Assembly (NCBI RefSeq): GCF_026870155.1
Contig: NZ_CP113975.1
Span: forward strand, 372,001-436,000
DNA from: Flavobacterium marginilacus
Lineage (GTDB): Bacteria; Bacteroidota; Bacteroidia; Flavobacteriales; Flavobacteriaceae
Direction of reading: 5' to 3'
Length of the DNA: 64,000 bases
Positions 28,601 to 36,516 of the stretch are shown one piece after another. Position 1 is the stretch's first letter. The number at the start of each line of letters is the position of its first letter. The position numbers were made by a program, and so were the translations under genes. The notes below the pieces were generated by a model that was given only the letters and a program-made list of their open reading frames with translations, searched no databases and was not told where the DNA came from.

Positions 28601-30132
28601 AAGGTGAAGCCGACGTTTTGCGTAAAGCGATGGGAAAAAAACAAAAGGACGTTCTGGATAAAATGAAACCTAAATTTGTCGAGCAGGCTTCTGCCAAAGG
28701 CCATGACGCAAAGGTTTTGGAGAAAATCTGGAAAGACTGGGAAGCTTTTGCTAGTTACGCCTTTAATAAATCGCACTCGACCTGTTATGCATGGATTGCG
28801 TACCAAACCGCTTTCCTGAAAGCGCATTATCCAGCCGAATATATGGCGGCGGTACTTTCGAATAACATGAATGATATCAAGCAGGTATCGTTTTTTATGG
28901 AAGAATGTAAACGTATGGGACTTCAGGTTTTGGGGCCTTGCGTGAACGAGTCGTATTATAAATTTACGGTAAATGATGATTATGCGGTTCGTTTCGGAAT
29001 GGGTGCTATAAAAGGTGTTGGATCCGGTGCTGTTGCCACGATTGTCGAAAACAGAAAAGACGGAAAATACAAGTCAATTTTTGATTTGGCGAAACGTATC
29101 GATCTGCGTGCCGCTAATAAAAAAGCGATTGAAAACCTGGCATTGGCTGGAGGTTTTGACTCGTTTGAAGGAACTACAAGAGCACAGTATTTTCACGATG
29201 ATGGCGACGGAATTACCTTTTACGAAAAAGCCATGCGCTATGGTTCCAAGTATCAGGAAAACGAAAATTCCTCACAGGTAAGTCTGTTTGGCGAAAGCAG
29301 TGATGTACAGATTGCCGAACCGGTTGTGCCTCCGTGTGAAGACTGGAGCACGATGGAAAAATTGGCCAAGGAAAAAGATGTGGTAGGGATTTATATTTCG
29401 GGGCATCCATTGGACGACTATAAATTTGAGATGAAATATTTCTGTAATGCCAAGCTTGAGGCTTTGAAAAATATGGAACAGTATGTAGGCAAGAACCTGA
29501 CTTTTGGCGGAATTATTACAAACGTTCAGCACCGGGTTGCAAAGAACGGAAAAGGATGGGGGACTTTTGTTCTTGAAGGATATGACGAAAGTTATGAATT
29601 TAAAATTTTTGGAGAAGAGTATTTAAAGTTTAGGCATTTCTTTATTCAGAACAATTTCACTTTCATGAAAGTGCTGATTAAGGAAGGCTGGGTGAATCAG
29701 GAAACCGGTAAAAAAGCAGAACCTAGAATGCAGTTTGTTTTGGTGCAGTATCTGCAGGATGTACTGAGCACTTTTGCTAAAAAATTGATTCTTTTGTTGA
29801 ATATTAAAGATATTGAAGCTGAATTTGTTCATAAGCTGAATCATCTTTTCCAAGAGTATAAAGGCGACAATACTGTAGCTTTTGAAATCATGGAACTCGA
29901 AAAAATAAAACGAGTAGTTGAAACCACTCCCGAGTTTGAAGCAGATGAAGAAGCATTCGTGGATGAAAATGAAGAAGCAGGTGAAATAATCGAAGCCAAA
30001 CAAGTCACTGAAGTCGAAGAAATAAAAGTAGTTACTAAATTAGCGATGCCTAGCCGAAAACTAAAAATTCAGATTTCGAATGAGCTTTTATTTGAACTAG
30101 AGAAAATGCAGATTAATTTTAAATTAAATTAG
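25609..30132 (+). CDS. dnaE: DNA polymerase III alpha subunit with N-terminal proofreading exonuclease
   Basis: A 1507-residue protein in which two replication functions are fused. Residues 1 to about 190 form a DnaQ-like DEDDh 3'-5' exonuclease (FDTETTG at 5-11, GQNLGFDVN near 105, HNATADVEAT near 167). From about 260 comes the PHP domain (HLHNHTQFSVLQ), then the polymerase core with GPGRGSAAGSAVAYCLG (about 647) and the catalytic aspartates of PDIDIDF (about 688), the finger region YRPGPLEYIPSF, and an OB fold (about 1300). It copies the chromosome; the fused exonuclease would supply proofreading in cis. It is longer than the 1160 residues typical of E. coli DnaE because of the exonuclease and an acidic tail. 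Confidence 0.96.
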   Translation: MYLIFDTETTGLPKRWDAPITDSDNWPRCIQIAWQLHDEMGTLIEHQDYLVKPEGFNIPYDAERIHGISTELALAEGISLAEVLDKFNVALGKAKFIVGQNLGFDVNIMGAELHRMGVDSPMSSMPVLDTCTEVTASLLKLPGGRGGKFKLPTLTELHEYLFSVPFAEAHNATADVEATTRCFLELIRREVFTKEELDVPKDYFEAFQNKNPKEIPLIGLKHINLKKASDAVREQLKALASDDKQTVVSDSDKQGLKEAKFAHLHNHTQFSVLQSTIGIGNLVSATAKNKFPAVSMTDTGNMMGAFHFVSAVMNHNKGASAKNKALTEAGEEPTETEIKPIVGCEFNICDNHLDKSKKDNGYQVVLLAKNKNGYHNLAKMASIAYVNGFYYVPRIDRTVVEKYKEDIMVLSGNLYGEIPSKILNIGENQAEEALIWWKEQFGDDFYLEIMRHNQEDENRVNKTLIEFSQKHNVKLIATNNTFYLNKEDANAHDILLCVKDGEKQATPIGRGRGYRYGLPNQEYYYKSEEEMKKLFSDLPEAIINIQEIVDKVETYSLYRDVLLPKYDIPEEFVDPEDEKDNGVRGENAYLRELTMIGARKRYGEITESIQERLDFELLTISNSGYPGYFLIVQDFIAEARKMDVSVGPGRGSAAGSAVAYCLGITNIDPIKYDLLFERFLNPDRVSMPDIDIDFDDEGRGRVMDYVINKYGANQVAQIITYGKMATKSAIRDTARVLDLPLFEADRIAKLIPGMMPSKWNLARFLSESEDEVKKALKGADEFELVKELIAIANEDDLAGETIQQAKILEGSMRNTGIHACGVIITPSDITNYVPVTTAKDSDLYVTQFDNSVAESAGLLKMDFLGLKTLTLIKDTVKLVKYRTGIELDPDTFPIDDVKTYELFQRGETVGIFQYESPGMQKYMKDLKPTVFGDLIAMNALYRPGPLEYIPSFVRRKNGDEEIQYDLDACAEYLSETYGITVYQEQVMLLSQSLAGFTKGEADVLRKAMGKKQKDVLDKMKPKFVEQASAKGHDAKVLEKIWKDWEAFASYAFNKSHSTCYAWIAYQTAFLKAHYPAEYMAAVLSNNMNDIKQVSFFMEECKRMGLQVLGPCVNESYYKFTVNDDYAVRFGMGAIKGVGSGAVATIVENRKDGKYKSIFDLAKRIDLRAANKKAIENLALAGGFDSFEGTTRAQYFHDDGDGITFYEKAMRYGSKYQENENSSQVSLFGESSDVQIAEPVVPPCEDWSTMEKLAKEKDVVGIYISGHPLDDYKFEMKYFCNAKLEALKNMEQYVGKNLTFGGIITNVQHRVAKNGKGWGTFVLEGYDESYEFKIFGEEYLKFRHFFIQNNFTFMKVLIKEGWVNQETGKKAEPRMQFVLVQYLQDVLSTFAKKLILLLNIKDIEAEFVHKLNHLFQEYKGDNTVAFEIMELEKIKRVVETTPEFEADEEAFVDENEEAGEIIEAKQVTEVEEIKVVTKLAMPSRKLKIQISNELLFELEKMQINFKLN

Positions 30133-30384
30133 ATTTCTTGAATGTGATTTTTGTGAAGTCCTGTTGTAAAAAACTGTTAAAAACATAGATTAAAAGCATT
30201 TTTTTAATTAAATTATAGTATTAGTATTTCTTTTTTAATTTGTTTAAATAATTATTTTTGTAATATAAATAAATAATTATTTGAATTTTAGTAATAAATA
30301 TAAATTTTTATTAAAAAAATTAACTGATTAGTGTTTATTTTTGTTATTTTTTCATCGATTCACGAAGTGTCTGTAAATTAAGTA

Positions 30385-30392
30385 TATTTTTG
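30385..30392 (+). promoter_or_regulatory. Candidate -7 element of the outer-membrane protein gene
   Basis: TATTTTTG matches TAnnTTTG 20 bases before the ATG at 30413. The upstream -33 element is not clear. Confidence 0.45.
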
Positions 30393-30412
30393 TCTGAAAT
30401 TAAATTTTAAAA

Positions 30413-31354
30413 ATGAAGACAAAAATATTTTTATTGGGATTATTGGCTTCTGCTATGACTGTGGCAGGGCAAACAACTAACAACACTACAGATAGTAAAA
30501 AAGAAACTTGGTATTTCAAATTAGGAGGTTCTTATTTTATACAAACTGCAGCAACTGAATTTCCAACTGTTAACGGTTCAGCTCCAAACACAGATGTATA
30601 TGCTGCAAATGGGACTACTTTGGTTTCTAGAGAAACAAATCATGGTTCTTTTGGAGAAGGATTTCGTACAGGTTTAAATGTAGGATACCGTTTTTCACCG
30701 CGTTTGGGTGTCGAAATGGGATTTAATTATTTCTCAGGAAAAAACAAAACTATGGTTGAAACAGTTAACAGATTAGTTTTTGCTGGACCAGTTTTTGTAT
30801 CAGGAACTGCCGAAGGTAAAATTACAGCTTTCGATTTAGCGCCTGCGGTTGTTTTGTTTTTAGGTGAAACTAACGGCTTTGAACCATATACTAAAGTAGG
30901 AGTGATTGTTCCTGTTCATGGAGATTTAACTATTGAAACAAAAAGAACATATACTACACCTGCTGGTGCTCTAAATACTTATGCAAAAGATGTAGTATTG
31001 CCAAATCCGACTGTTGGTTTTATGGCAGCTTTAGGAACATCGTACAAAGTAGGTAAAAATATTTCTCTTTTTGCAGAGCTAGAATACCGTAATTTTACTG
31101 TTCATGGAAAATCAAAAGAAACAAAGGAATATACAGAAAATGGTGTAGATAAATTAAATACTCCTACTACATTTCGTCCTGACGCATCCTATTCTGCAAG
31201 TCATATGAATTATGTTGACCAAATCAATACAACTTCAAATAGTAAAGTAACGAATGCTGCTGGTTTTGATAATACAAAGGCTACCGATGATATTAGTTCA
31301 TACGTTGGAATTTCCGGTTTAGGTTTTACTTTTGGCTTGAAATACAGTCTGTAA
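30413..31354 (+). CDS. Outer-membrane beta-barrel protein
   Basis: A 313-residue protein with a signal peptide (cleavage near VAGQ). The mature part alternates aromatic and small residues in strand-like stretches (GYRFSPRLGVEMGFNYFSG, FAELEYRNFTVHG) and ends in GLGFTFGLKYSL, a typical barrel end. It resembles the OmpA/OmpW-like small barrels of Bacteroidota. No specific substrate or ligand can be given. It has its own promoter and terminator. Confidence 0.75.
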   Translation: MKTKIFLLGLLASAMTVAGQTTNNTTDSKKETWYFKLGGSYFIQTAATEFPTVNGSAPNTDVYAANGTTLVSRETNHGSFGEGFRTGLNVGYRFSPRLGVEMGFNYFSGKNKTMVETVNRLVFAGPVFVSGTAEGKITAFDLAPAVVLFLGETNGFEPYTKVGVIVPVHGDLTIETKRTYTTPAGALNTYAKDVVLPNPTVGFMAALGTSYKVGKNISLFAELEYRNFTVHGKSKETKEYTENGVDKLNTPTTFRPDASYSASHMNYVDQINTTSNSKVTNAAGFDNTKATDDISSYVGISGLGFTFGLKYSL

Positions 31355-31377
31355 TCAAATACTGTTAAAATATATTG

Positions 31378-31411
31378 AAAGACTTTCTGAAAAGAGGGTC
31401 TTTTTTTTTGA
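31378..31411 (+). terminator. Terminator after the barrel protein gene
   Basis: AAAGACTTTC and GAGGGTCTTT pair over ten bases (two G-T pairs) around the loop TGAAAA, followed by nine T. Confidence 0.85.
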
Positions 31412-31435
31412 AAAAAACATCTTGAATGCATAAAT

Positions 31436-31530
31436 GCCCTAGCCTTGATGGTCGAATTGCTCTCGCAATTACCTTTCCTGCAGGGGTTCGACAGGAAAGA
31501 TACAGGGGACAGCAGGAAATAGTTCCTTAT
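31436..31530 (+). repeat. Structured intergenic repeat, subtype 1 (copy 1)
   Basis: Order of elements: GCCCTAGCC, GATGG, hairpin CTTTCCTG/CAGGAAAG around a GGGGTTCG-containing loop, AGATAC, GGGGACAGCAGGAAATAG, TTCCTTAT. The same order and end sequences are found at 58969-59052 and, in reverse and split, at 34866-36402. The hairpin bases differ while pairing is kept. No open frame is conserved. Function unknown. Confidence 0.7.
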
Positions 31531-31589
31531 CATTTTTGAAAATAGCAATTAGCAATACATTTATAATGAAAACTAATTTAGGAATGGCG

Positions 31590-31617
31590 TTTGGTTGGTT
31601 TTTAATTTCTAAATTTG
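31590..31617 (+). promoter_or_regulatory. Candidate promoter of trxA
   Basis: TTTG (31590-31593) is followed after 16 bases by TAAATTTG (31610-31617), close to the Bacteroidota pattern though the spacing is short. It lies 48 bases before the trxA ATG. Confidence 0.5.
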
Positions 31618-31664
31618 TAGTCTAGTTAAAATAATTAATATTTTAAACATAAAATAAAAATAGT

Positions 31665-31982
31665 ATGGCATTAGCAATAACAGATGCTACTTTTGATGAA
31701 GTAGTTTTGAAGTCAGATAAACCGGTAATGGTAGATTTTTGGGCAGCATGGTGCGGGCCTTGTAGAATGGTAGGGCCAATCATTGACGAACTAAGCAGCG
31801 AGTATGAAGGGAAAGTTGTTGTAGGGAAAGTTGATGTTGACGCAAACCAGGAATTTGCTGCAAAATATGGTGTTAGAAATATCCCGACAGTATTAGTTTT
31901 TCATAACGGAGAAGTAGTTGGAAAACAAGTTGGAGTAGCTCCAAAACAAACATATGCTGATAGTTTAGATGCTTTATTGTAA
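31665..31982 (+). CDS. trxA: Thioredoxin
   Basis: A 105-residue thioredoxin with the redox motif WCGPC at residues 29-33, the preceding VDFWAAWC strand, and the cis-proline site NIPTVLVF near residue 73. It reduces disulfides of cytoplasmic proteins; no signal peptide is present. It is a single-gene unit with its own promoter and terminator. Confidence 0.96.
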   Translation: MALAITDATFDEVVLKSDKPVMVDFWAAWCGPCRMVGPIIDELSSEYEGKVVVGKVDVDANQEFAAKYGVRNIPTVLVFHNGEVVGKQVGVAPKQTYADSLDALL

Positions 31983-32002
31983 TCTAAATTGAAATAAGCT
32001 GA

Positions 32003-32034
32003 AAAGGTCTGACGAAAGTCGGGCCTTTTTGTTT
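32003..32034 (+). terminator. Terminator of trxA
   Basis: AAAGGTCTGAC and GTCGGGCCTTT pair over 11 bases (two G-T pairs) around a GAAA tetraloop, followed by a T tract. Confidence 0.9.
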
Positions 32035-32143
32035 TTAAATATTTTGTTGTGTTAGGATTTTTATAGTTAAGCATAATGATACTTAATTAATGGATTGCTT
32101 TTAAATTGTTATTAGCACGATGTAGTGTGTTCAAACTTTTTTA

Positions 32144-32151
32144 TACATTTG
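32144..32151 (+). promoter_or_regulatory. Candidate -7 element at the DUF58 gene
   Basis: TACATTTG matches TAnnTTTG and ends only four bases before the ATG at 32156. If it is used, the messenger would be almost or fully leaderless. No clear -33 element lies upstream. Confidence 0.4.
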
Positions 32152-32155
32152 GAAT

Positions 32156-33082
32156 ATGAAGATCGAATCGCAGATAGAAAAAATATCCAGTTTTCAGCAT
32201 TTGGAACTGCTGGCCAATCAAGTGGTGGAAGGCTTTATTTCGGGAATGCACAAAAGTCCTTTCCATGGATTTTCAGCTGAATTTGCTGAGCATAAAGTGT
32301 ATAATACAGGGGAAAGCACCAAGCATATTGACTGGAAGTTATTTGCCAAAACAGACCGTTTGTATACCAAATGTTTTGAGGAAGAGACCAATTTGAGATG
32401 CCATATTATCATTGACAATTCCTCGTCGATGCATTATCCTAAATTGAAGGACAATCAGCCGTTTTATGAAAGCAAAATAGGTTTTTCGGTATTGGCATCG
32501 GCAGTTTTAATGAACCTGCTGAAAAAACAGCGTGATGCTGTGGGATTAAGCATTTTTTCAGACAGTTATGAATATTATGCACCAGAGAAAGGAAGCGACC
32601 GCCATCACAGAATGATATTGAATAAGCTGGAAGGTCTTTTGGAAGTCACCAAAGAAAAAAAACAGACAGATACGATCACCTATTTGCATCAGATTGCTGA
32701 GAAAATTCATCGCCGTTCGATGATAATTCTCTTTACCGATATGTTTCAGGGTGAAAATGAAGAAAAGCTTTTTAATGCGTTGCAGCATTTGAAACACGAC
32801 AAGCACAAAGTGGTTTTGTTTCATGTTGTTGATAACGAAACGGAACTTAAATTTGATTTTGACAATGCCCCGAGAAAGTTTATTGATGTCGAAACAGGAG
32901 ATGAGGTAGTGATTTTTGCAGATAATGTGAAAGAGGAATATGAAAAAAAAGTTGATGCATACTTTAAAAAGCTGGCGTTAACCTGTGCTCAGAATAAAAT
33001 AAAGTACATTCCTGTGGGGGTTAACGAAAGTTTTGAAAAGATTTTGACAGCCTACCTTGTTGAAAAACAAAAGTTTGGGTAA
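32156..33082 (+). CDS. DUF58 domain protein
   Basis: A 308-residue cytoplasmic protein with the DUF58 signature GESTKHIDWKLFAKTDRLYTK near residue 52 and a von Willebrand A-like region (IIIDNSSSMHY near 83, a DxSxS-type metal-binding pattern). DUF58 proteins usually sit next to a MoxR AAA ATPase and Bat membrane proteins; here neither is adjacent, so the gene stands alone. The exact function of the family is poorly known; a scaffold role with MoxR is inferred from other loci. Confidence 0.88.
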   Translation: MKIESQIEKISSFQHLELLANQVVEGFISGMHKSPFHGFSAEFAEHKVYNTGESTKHIDWKLFAKTDRLYTKCFEEETNLRCHIIIDNSSSMHYPKLKDNQPFYESKIGFSVLASAVLMNLLKKQRDAVGLSIFSDSYEYYAPEKGSDRHHRMILNKLEGLLEVTKEKKQTDTITYLHQIAEKIHRRSMIILFTDMFQGENEEKLFNALQHLKHDKHKVVLFHVVDNETELKFDFDNAPRKFIDVETGDEVVIFADNVKEEYEKKVDAYFKKLALTCAQNKIKYIPVGVNESFEKILTAYLVEKQKFG

Positions 33083-33120
33083 ACGGTATAAATTTTTTTT
33101 TAAATTCTCTAATAAAAGGC

Positions 33121-33150
33121 TTGCGTAAACGAAAATCTATTGTATCTTTG
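33121..33150 (+). promoter_or_regulatory. Promoter of tRNA-Asp copy 1
   Basis: TTG (33121-33123), 19 bases, then TATCTTTG (33143-33150): an exact fit to the Bacteroidota housekeeping promoter, 18 bases before the mature tRNA 5' end. Confidence 0.8.
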
Positions 33151-33168
33151 CCACCGCAATAAAGCAGA

Positions 33169-33242
33169 GGTTTGGTAGTTCAGTTGGTTAGAATACATGC
33201 CTGTCACGCATGGGGTCGCGGGTTCGAGTCCCGTCCAGACCG
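33169..33242 (+). tRNA. tRNA-Asp (GTC), copy 1
   Basis: A complete 74-base cloverleaf. The acceptor GGTTTGG pairs with CCAGACC, the anticodon loop is CTGTCAC with anticodon GTC, and the T-loop is GTTCGAGTC. The discriminator is G and the CCA end is not encoded. Identical to copy 2 at 33491. Confidence 0.97.
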
Positions 33243-33252
33243 CAATATTGGG

Positions 33253-33282
33253 AAAAGCCTTTCGTAACAGAAAGGCTTTTTT
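33253..33282 (+). terminator. Terminator of tRNA-Asp copy 1
   Basis: AAAAGCCTTTC and GAAAGGCTTTT form a perfect 11-base stem with a six-base loop and T tail. Confidence 0.9.
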
Positions 33283-33363
33283 GCCCAAATACGGTATCTA
33301 AAGCTAGTTGTGTTGTTTCTCGTCCAATAATAATGACGGGATCGGTTTGTAGTTAGACCAATG

Positions 33364-33394
33364 AAAAGCTTTCCACTTTGTGGATAGCTTTTTT
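33364..33394 (+). terminator. Second terminator-like hairpin between the tRNA-Asp genes
   Basis: AAAAGCTTTCCAC and GTGGATAGCTTTT pair over 13 bases with one mismatch, loop TTT, followed by T residues. No gene lies between it and the first tRNA terminator, so it may be the leftover end of a lost gene. Confidence 0.75.
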
Positions 33395-33443
33395 GATTTT
33401 AAGGGAGTTATAATTTTTTTTTGATTCTTGTGTTATAAAATAG

Positions 33444-33473
33444 TTGCGTAAACAAAAAAATATTGTATTTTTG
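33444..33473 (+). promoter_or_regulatory. Promoter of tRNA-Asp copy 2
   Basis: TTG (33444-33446), 19 bases, then TATTTTTG (33466-33473). The sequence TTGCGTAAAC at its start is shared with the promoter of copy 1, so the duplication included the promoter. Confidence 0.8.
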
Positions 33474-33490
33474 CACTCGCAATAAAACAG

Positions 33491-33564
33491 GGTTTGGTAG
33501 TTCAGTTGGTTAGAATACATGCCTGTCACGCATGGGGTCGCGGGTTCGAGTCCCGTCCAGACCG
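33491..33564 (+). tRNA. tRNA-Asp (GTC), copy 2
   Basis: The 74 bases are identical to the tRNA-Asp at 33169, with the same promoter type and its own terminator. Confidence 0.97.
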
Positions 33565-33576
33565 CAAATATTGTTT

Positions 33577-33608
33577 AAAGAGGCTGTCCGAAAAAGACAG
33601 CTTTTTTT
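33577..33608 (+). terminator. Terminator of tRNA-Asp copy 2
   Basis: GCTGTC and GACAGC pair around a seven-base loop and are followed by seven T. Confidence 0.85.
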
Positions 33609-33706
33609 ATGCGGCAAATTTCAGGAATCGATTTTGGATTGGTTGATTAATGAAAAAACATTCTGTTACAGTATTTATACTATTTAGACATATTAAACAG
33701 TCTGAT

Positions 33707-34755
33707 TTAAATAAAGAAATAGTCAAAACTGCATAGATTTTTAACAAACTTTTCAGTTATCAATTCTTTGACTATCTGATCTAATTTAATTTTAAGTTCT
33801 TCCATTGTTTTGTAGATTTTGTTAGTAATTTTCCTTTTCATATTAAGCCAAACAAGTTCTGCTGGATTGAGTTCTGGAGAATATGGTGGAAGAAAAATAA
33901 GTATTATGTTTTCTGGAATGATTAACGCTTTTCCTTTGTGAAAAGCACCATTATCTAAAATAACTACTTTTAATTCTTCGGGTTTCTTTTTTGACAATTC
34001 GTTTAAGAATATTTGAAAATTATCCCCATTACAATACGGCAATTCTATTACTAAACTATCCCCGTTGATTGGGGAAAATGCTCCAAAAATATAGGTTGAT
34101 CTGAATATGTTTTGGTAAGTGCAAATGGGCTTTACCCCTTTTGCCGTTAAGGCTCTGCCGTTTCTGGTAAATAATCCAAATCGGCTTTCGTCTTGCACGT
34201 AAAGATTAAAATGAGTGAATTTTTCTGAAACATTTTTTAATGTATAATCAAGAATTATTGAGAAGTTTTTTTAAAAGATTCCACAGCGTTGAGGTCTTTT
34301 TTTACATGACTTTTTCTAGATACTTTTAATTTGGCACCAAAATGCCTTTTCACATATTTATTTACTGTGTGGTAATTTATGCCTTGAGGAATGTAATTCT
34401 CAACAATCCAATGAATTAAATCTACATAAGAGGTAAAGGCATCTTTTGGAGAGTTTAGCCTTTGTTGAATTGCTTGATGGATTTCACTAGTGATTATAGA
34501 TTTTTTATAACCAATTCTTCGATCAAACAGTAATCCATCAATTCCTTTTTCAAAATAAGCCTTTCGCCATTTTTGAGCCGTATTGTGGTTGACTTTCAAA
34601 ATAGCGGCGAGTTCTATTTTACTCAATGAATGTTTAGTTTTCTTAAGAATTAACAACATTTGAATACGGTTTTTTTTGTGAATTGGTTGTTGTCGCATTA
34701 ATCTCTTAAGTTCCAATTCACTTTCTGTTACGATTATTTTTTTTGAATTTGCCAT
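33707..34755 (-). CDS. IS630-family transposase, two frames joined by a probable -1 frameshift
   Basis: The first frame (34755 to 34255) has the helix-turn-helix part (KIELAAILKVNHNTAQKWR). The second frame (down to 33707) has the DDE domain: QDESRFGLFTR, VVILDNGAFHKG and PPYSPELNPAELVW. The second frame is open through the junction, in -1 register, and the overlap begins at a run of seven A (TTTTAAAAAAAC) near 34267. Copy B keeps the same run and register, so this is probably programmed frameshifting and not damage. A TATATTTG element lies just upstream of the ATG at 34755. Confidence 0.85.
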
Positions 34756-34803
34756 ACACAAATATAAATAATTAGAATTATATAGTAGTTTAATTTATCT
34801 AAA

Positions 34804-34832
34804 AAAATAGCCTGAAAAACTCAGGCTATTTT
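34804..34832 (-). terminator. Terminator hairpin inside the IS630 end
   Basis: AAATAGCCTGA and TCAGGCTATTT form a perfect stem; on the minus strand it ends in seven T. It lies between the IS end and the transposase promoter, so it would stop outside transcription from entering the transposase gene. Confidence 0.8.
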
Positions 34833-34932
34833 ATAAGTCTAAATGGTATTATTCTAAATATTTGAAGCTATTTCCAGCAGTCCACTATATCTGTTGTCCC
34901 GAACCCCGGGAGAACAGGATGTCGCTTCCATC

Positions 34933-36325
34933 CTACCGTGTGGACACATCTAAAAACAATTGCCATCCCTCCATTATTGAAGCAAATTTCTGTATTCCGA
35001 TAGAGAAAGTGGTTATTCCTGGTTTTCTCCCACTTGCATATCCTTTCCATCCACCAAGCCTTGCAATAACCCAAACATATCTTTTTAAATCCTTTTGGAT
35101 ATGAGGATTTTTTAATTTTTCTGTTTTTCCTTCTAATTTTATCATTTGATATTCTAAACATTCAAGTTCTTGATCTGAAAAACAACTTCTCGCTTCTATT
35201 TCTTCCTCTGGAATACTATATGCTATTTGCATTAAAAATAGTTTGACAATTGTCTCCATCATCATTAAAGACAATTTTCGAATAGATTTTGCAGAACCTA
35301 ATTCGCTTGCTTCTATATTAAATCCTTCCTTTTTTAGAATTCTAAAAACCTCTTCTATAATCCATCTACAAGTATACCATTCGATACATTTTAAGGCTGT
35401 GTCTAGGTCTAAGACTTTAATGGTTGTTAGTAATCTCCAGCATATTGGATTATCAATGTTATCGCCAATTTCTTTTGCTTCGATGATATATAAATCAAGG
35501 CTTTTGGGTGCATTCTTTGAAACTAAATCATTTTTTTGGATAGTTACTTCAGAAAATCTAACTTCTAAGGTAGCTTCCCGTTTGTTTATATTTCTTCTTT
35601 TATCACCTTCTAATTCTATCGTATATTTCCCTTTAAGAGGTTCATTGGCTATAAAACTAAACAATTTAACCTTGTTTAGTAGCGTTCTGTTTGCTCTTGC
35701 TCTTACCAATAATTCCGTCTTTTGATCTGGAATCATTGCAAATTGCTCATAAATATCACCTTCTCGATCCTGAATGATGATGACTTTTTTTGATTTCTCT
35801 AAAACTTCCTTGGATTTTTGGGAAGATTCTATCCATTTATAAGATTCCTTTTCTTCAATTGGAAGCAAATTATAATTCCTTTCCTTTTTTGTAAGTTTCT
35901 CTAAAGGCCTGTTCCATATTTTTACATCTGAAAAGCCATACGGAACAAAACTATAAGCATCTATAACGAAACTAGGATGCAGTAAAAATCCAATTCCTCC
36001 TTTTGTATGCAGCATTAGTCAATCCTATAAATTCGTCTTTTTTAACTCTGTTTTTATGATTATATAAATTGACCTCACTTGTGTCCTGTATACATAAAAC
36101 TGTTTTGTCTTGAGCTGAAAAACAGCAGTTTGCTGACATGTTTTTAATTAATTTCGATTCTGAAACTCTTTTGTTCTGCAAGAAACGATAAACTGCTTTA
36201 CATTCTGAATCGCTTTGTGTAAGCTGACGTATCGAATGAACACAATTATGAAATAAACTATCTAATATTAAATTACTCCTTTTTAATAGTCGAGAATCAT
36301 CAATGTCTGTAAAATATCTTCGCAT
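34933..36325 (-). pseudogene. IS4-family transposase with a +1 frameshift
   Basis: The N-terminal piece (36325-35972) ends DEFIGLTNAAYK and then leaves frame; the C-terminal piece continues KGGIGFLLHPSF in another frame. One extra A in the run of four A near 35999-36004 explains the shift. The C-terminal piece has the Tn5-type motifs DREGDIYEQF, the YREK-like region RWIIEEVFRILKKEG and the closing IMEGWQLFLD. The stop codon TAG is formed by the last three bases of the element. Either an inactivating insertion or a sequencing error; I favour loss of function. Confidence 0.82.
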
Positions 36326-36382
36326 ATTATATCTTTATTTAGTGATAAAAATAACGAAATTGTATTTGTGTCCACACGGTAG
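34933..36382 (-). mobile_element. IS4-family (IS50-like) element
   Basis: The inverted repeats CTACCGTGTGGACACA are identical at both ends. Flanking nine-base sequences GCTTCCATC (34924-34932) and GTTTGCATC (36383-36391) match at seven of nine positions, as for a nine-base target duplication that has drifted. Length 1450 bases. The element interrupts copy 2 of the structured repeat. Confidence 0.85.
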
Positions 36383-36485
36383 GTTTGCATCTGGGCTAGG
36401 GCTTTTGAATTTTATAAAACATTGATTCTTAATATTAAATTACATCAGCATTAGGTGTTTTCTGTAAAAAAATATTCAAAAAAAC

Positions 36486-36516
36486 TTGCTTATTAAAAAT
36501 TTTACTCTACATTTGT
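36486..36516 (+). promoter_or_regulatory. Promoter of the BlaI/M56 operon
   Basis: TTG (36486-36488), 20 bases, then TACATTTG (36509-36516), a match to TTG-N17..23-TAnnTTTG. The -7 element lies in the centre of the palindrome described next. Confidence 0.7.

Larger units (their letters stand above)
33680..34846 (-). mobile_element. IS630-family element, copy A
   Basis: Ends read inward as CCATTTAGACTTATAAAATAG and CTATTTAGACATATTAAACAG-like inverted repeats, each flanked by TA (33678-33679 and 34847-34848), the usual target of IS630/Tc1 elements. The length of 1167 bases equals that of copy B at 60351-61517. It holds one transposase encoded in two overlapping frames and looks potentially active. 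Confidence 0.87.
34866..36402 (-). repeat. Structured intergenic repeat, subtype 1 (copy 2), split by IS4
   Basis: The 3' part (34866-34932) and the 5' part (36391-36402) of a subtype 1 repeat on the minus strand flank the IS4-family element. Joined, they read CTAGCCCAGATGGAAGCG, a hairpin CTGTTCTCCC/GGGACAACAG with one mismatch, then AGATATAGTGGAC. The sequence is close to copy 3 at 58969-59052. Confidence 0.75.

Noticed and set aside
33169..33564. The two tRNA-Asp genes as attachment sites of an integrated element
   Set aside because: Only about 250 bases lie between them, with no integrase, and each tRNA has its own promoter.
35243..35725. Plus-strand frame of 160 codons within the IS4 element
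   Set aside because: It mirrors the transposase DDE domain and shows no protein family features.
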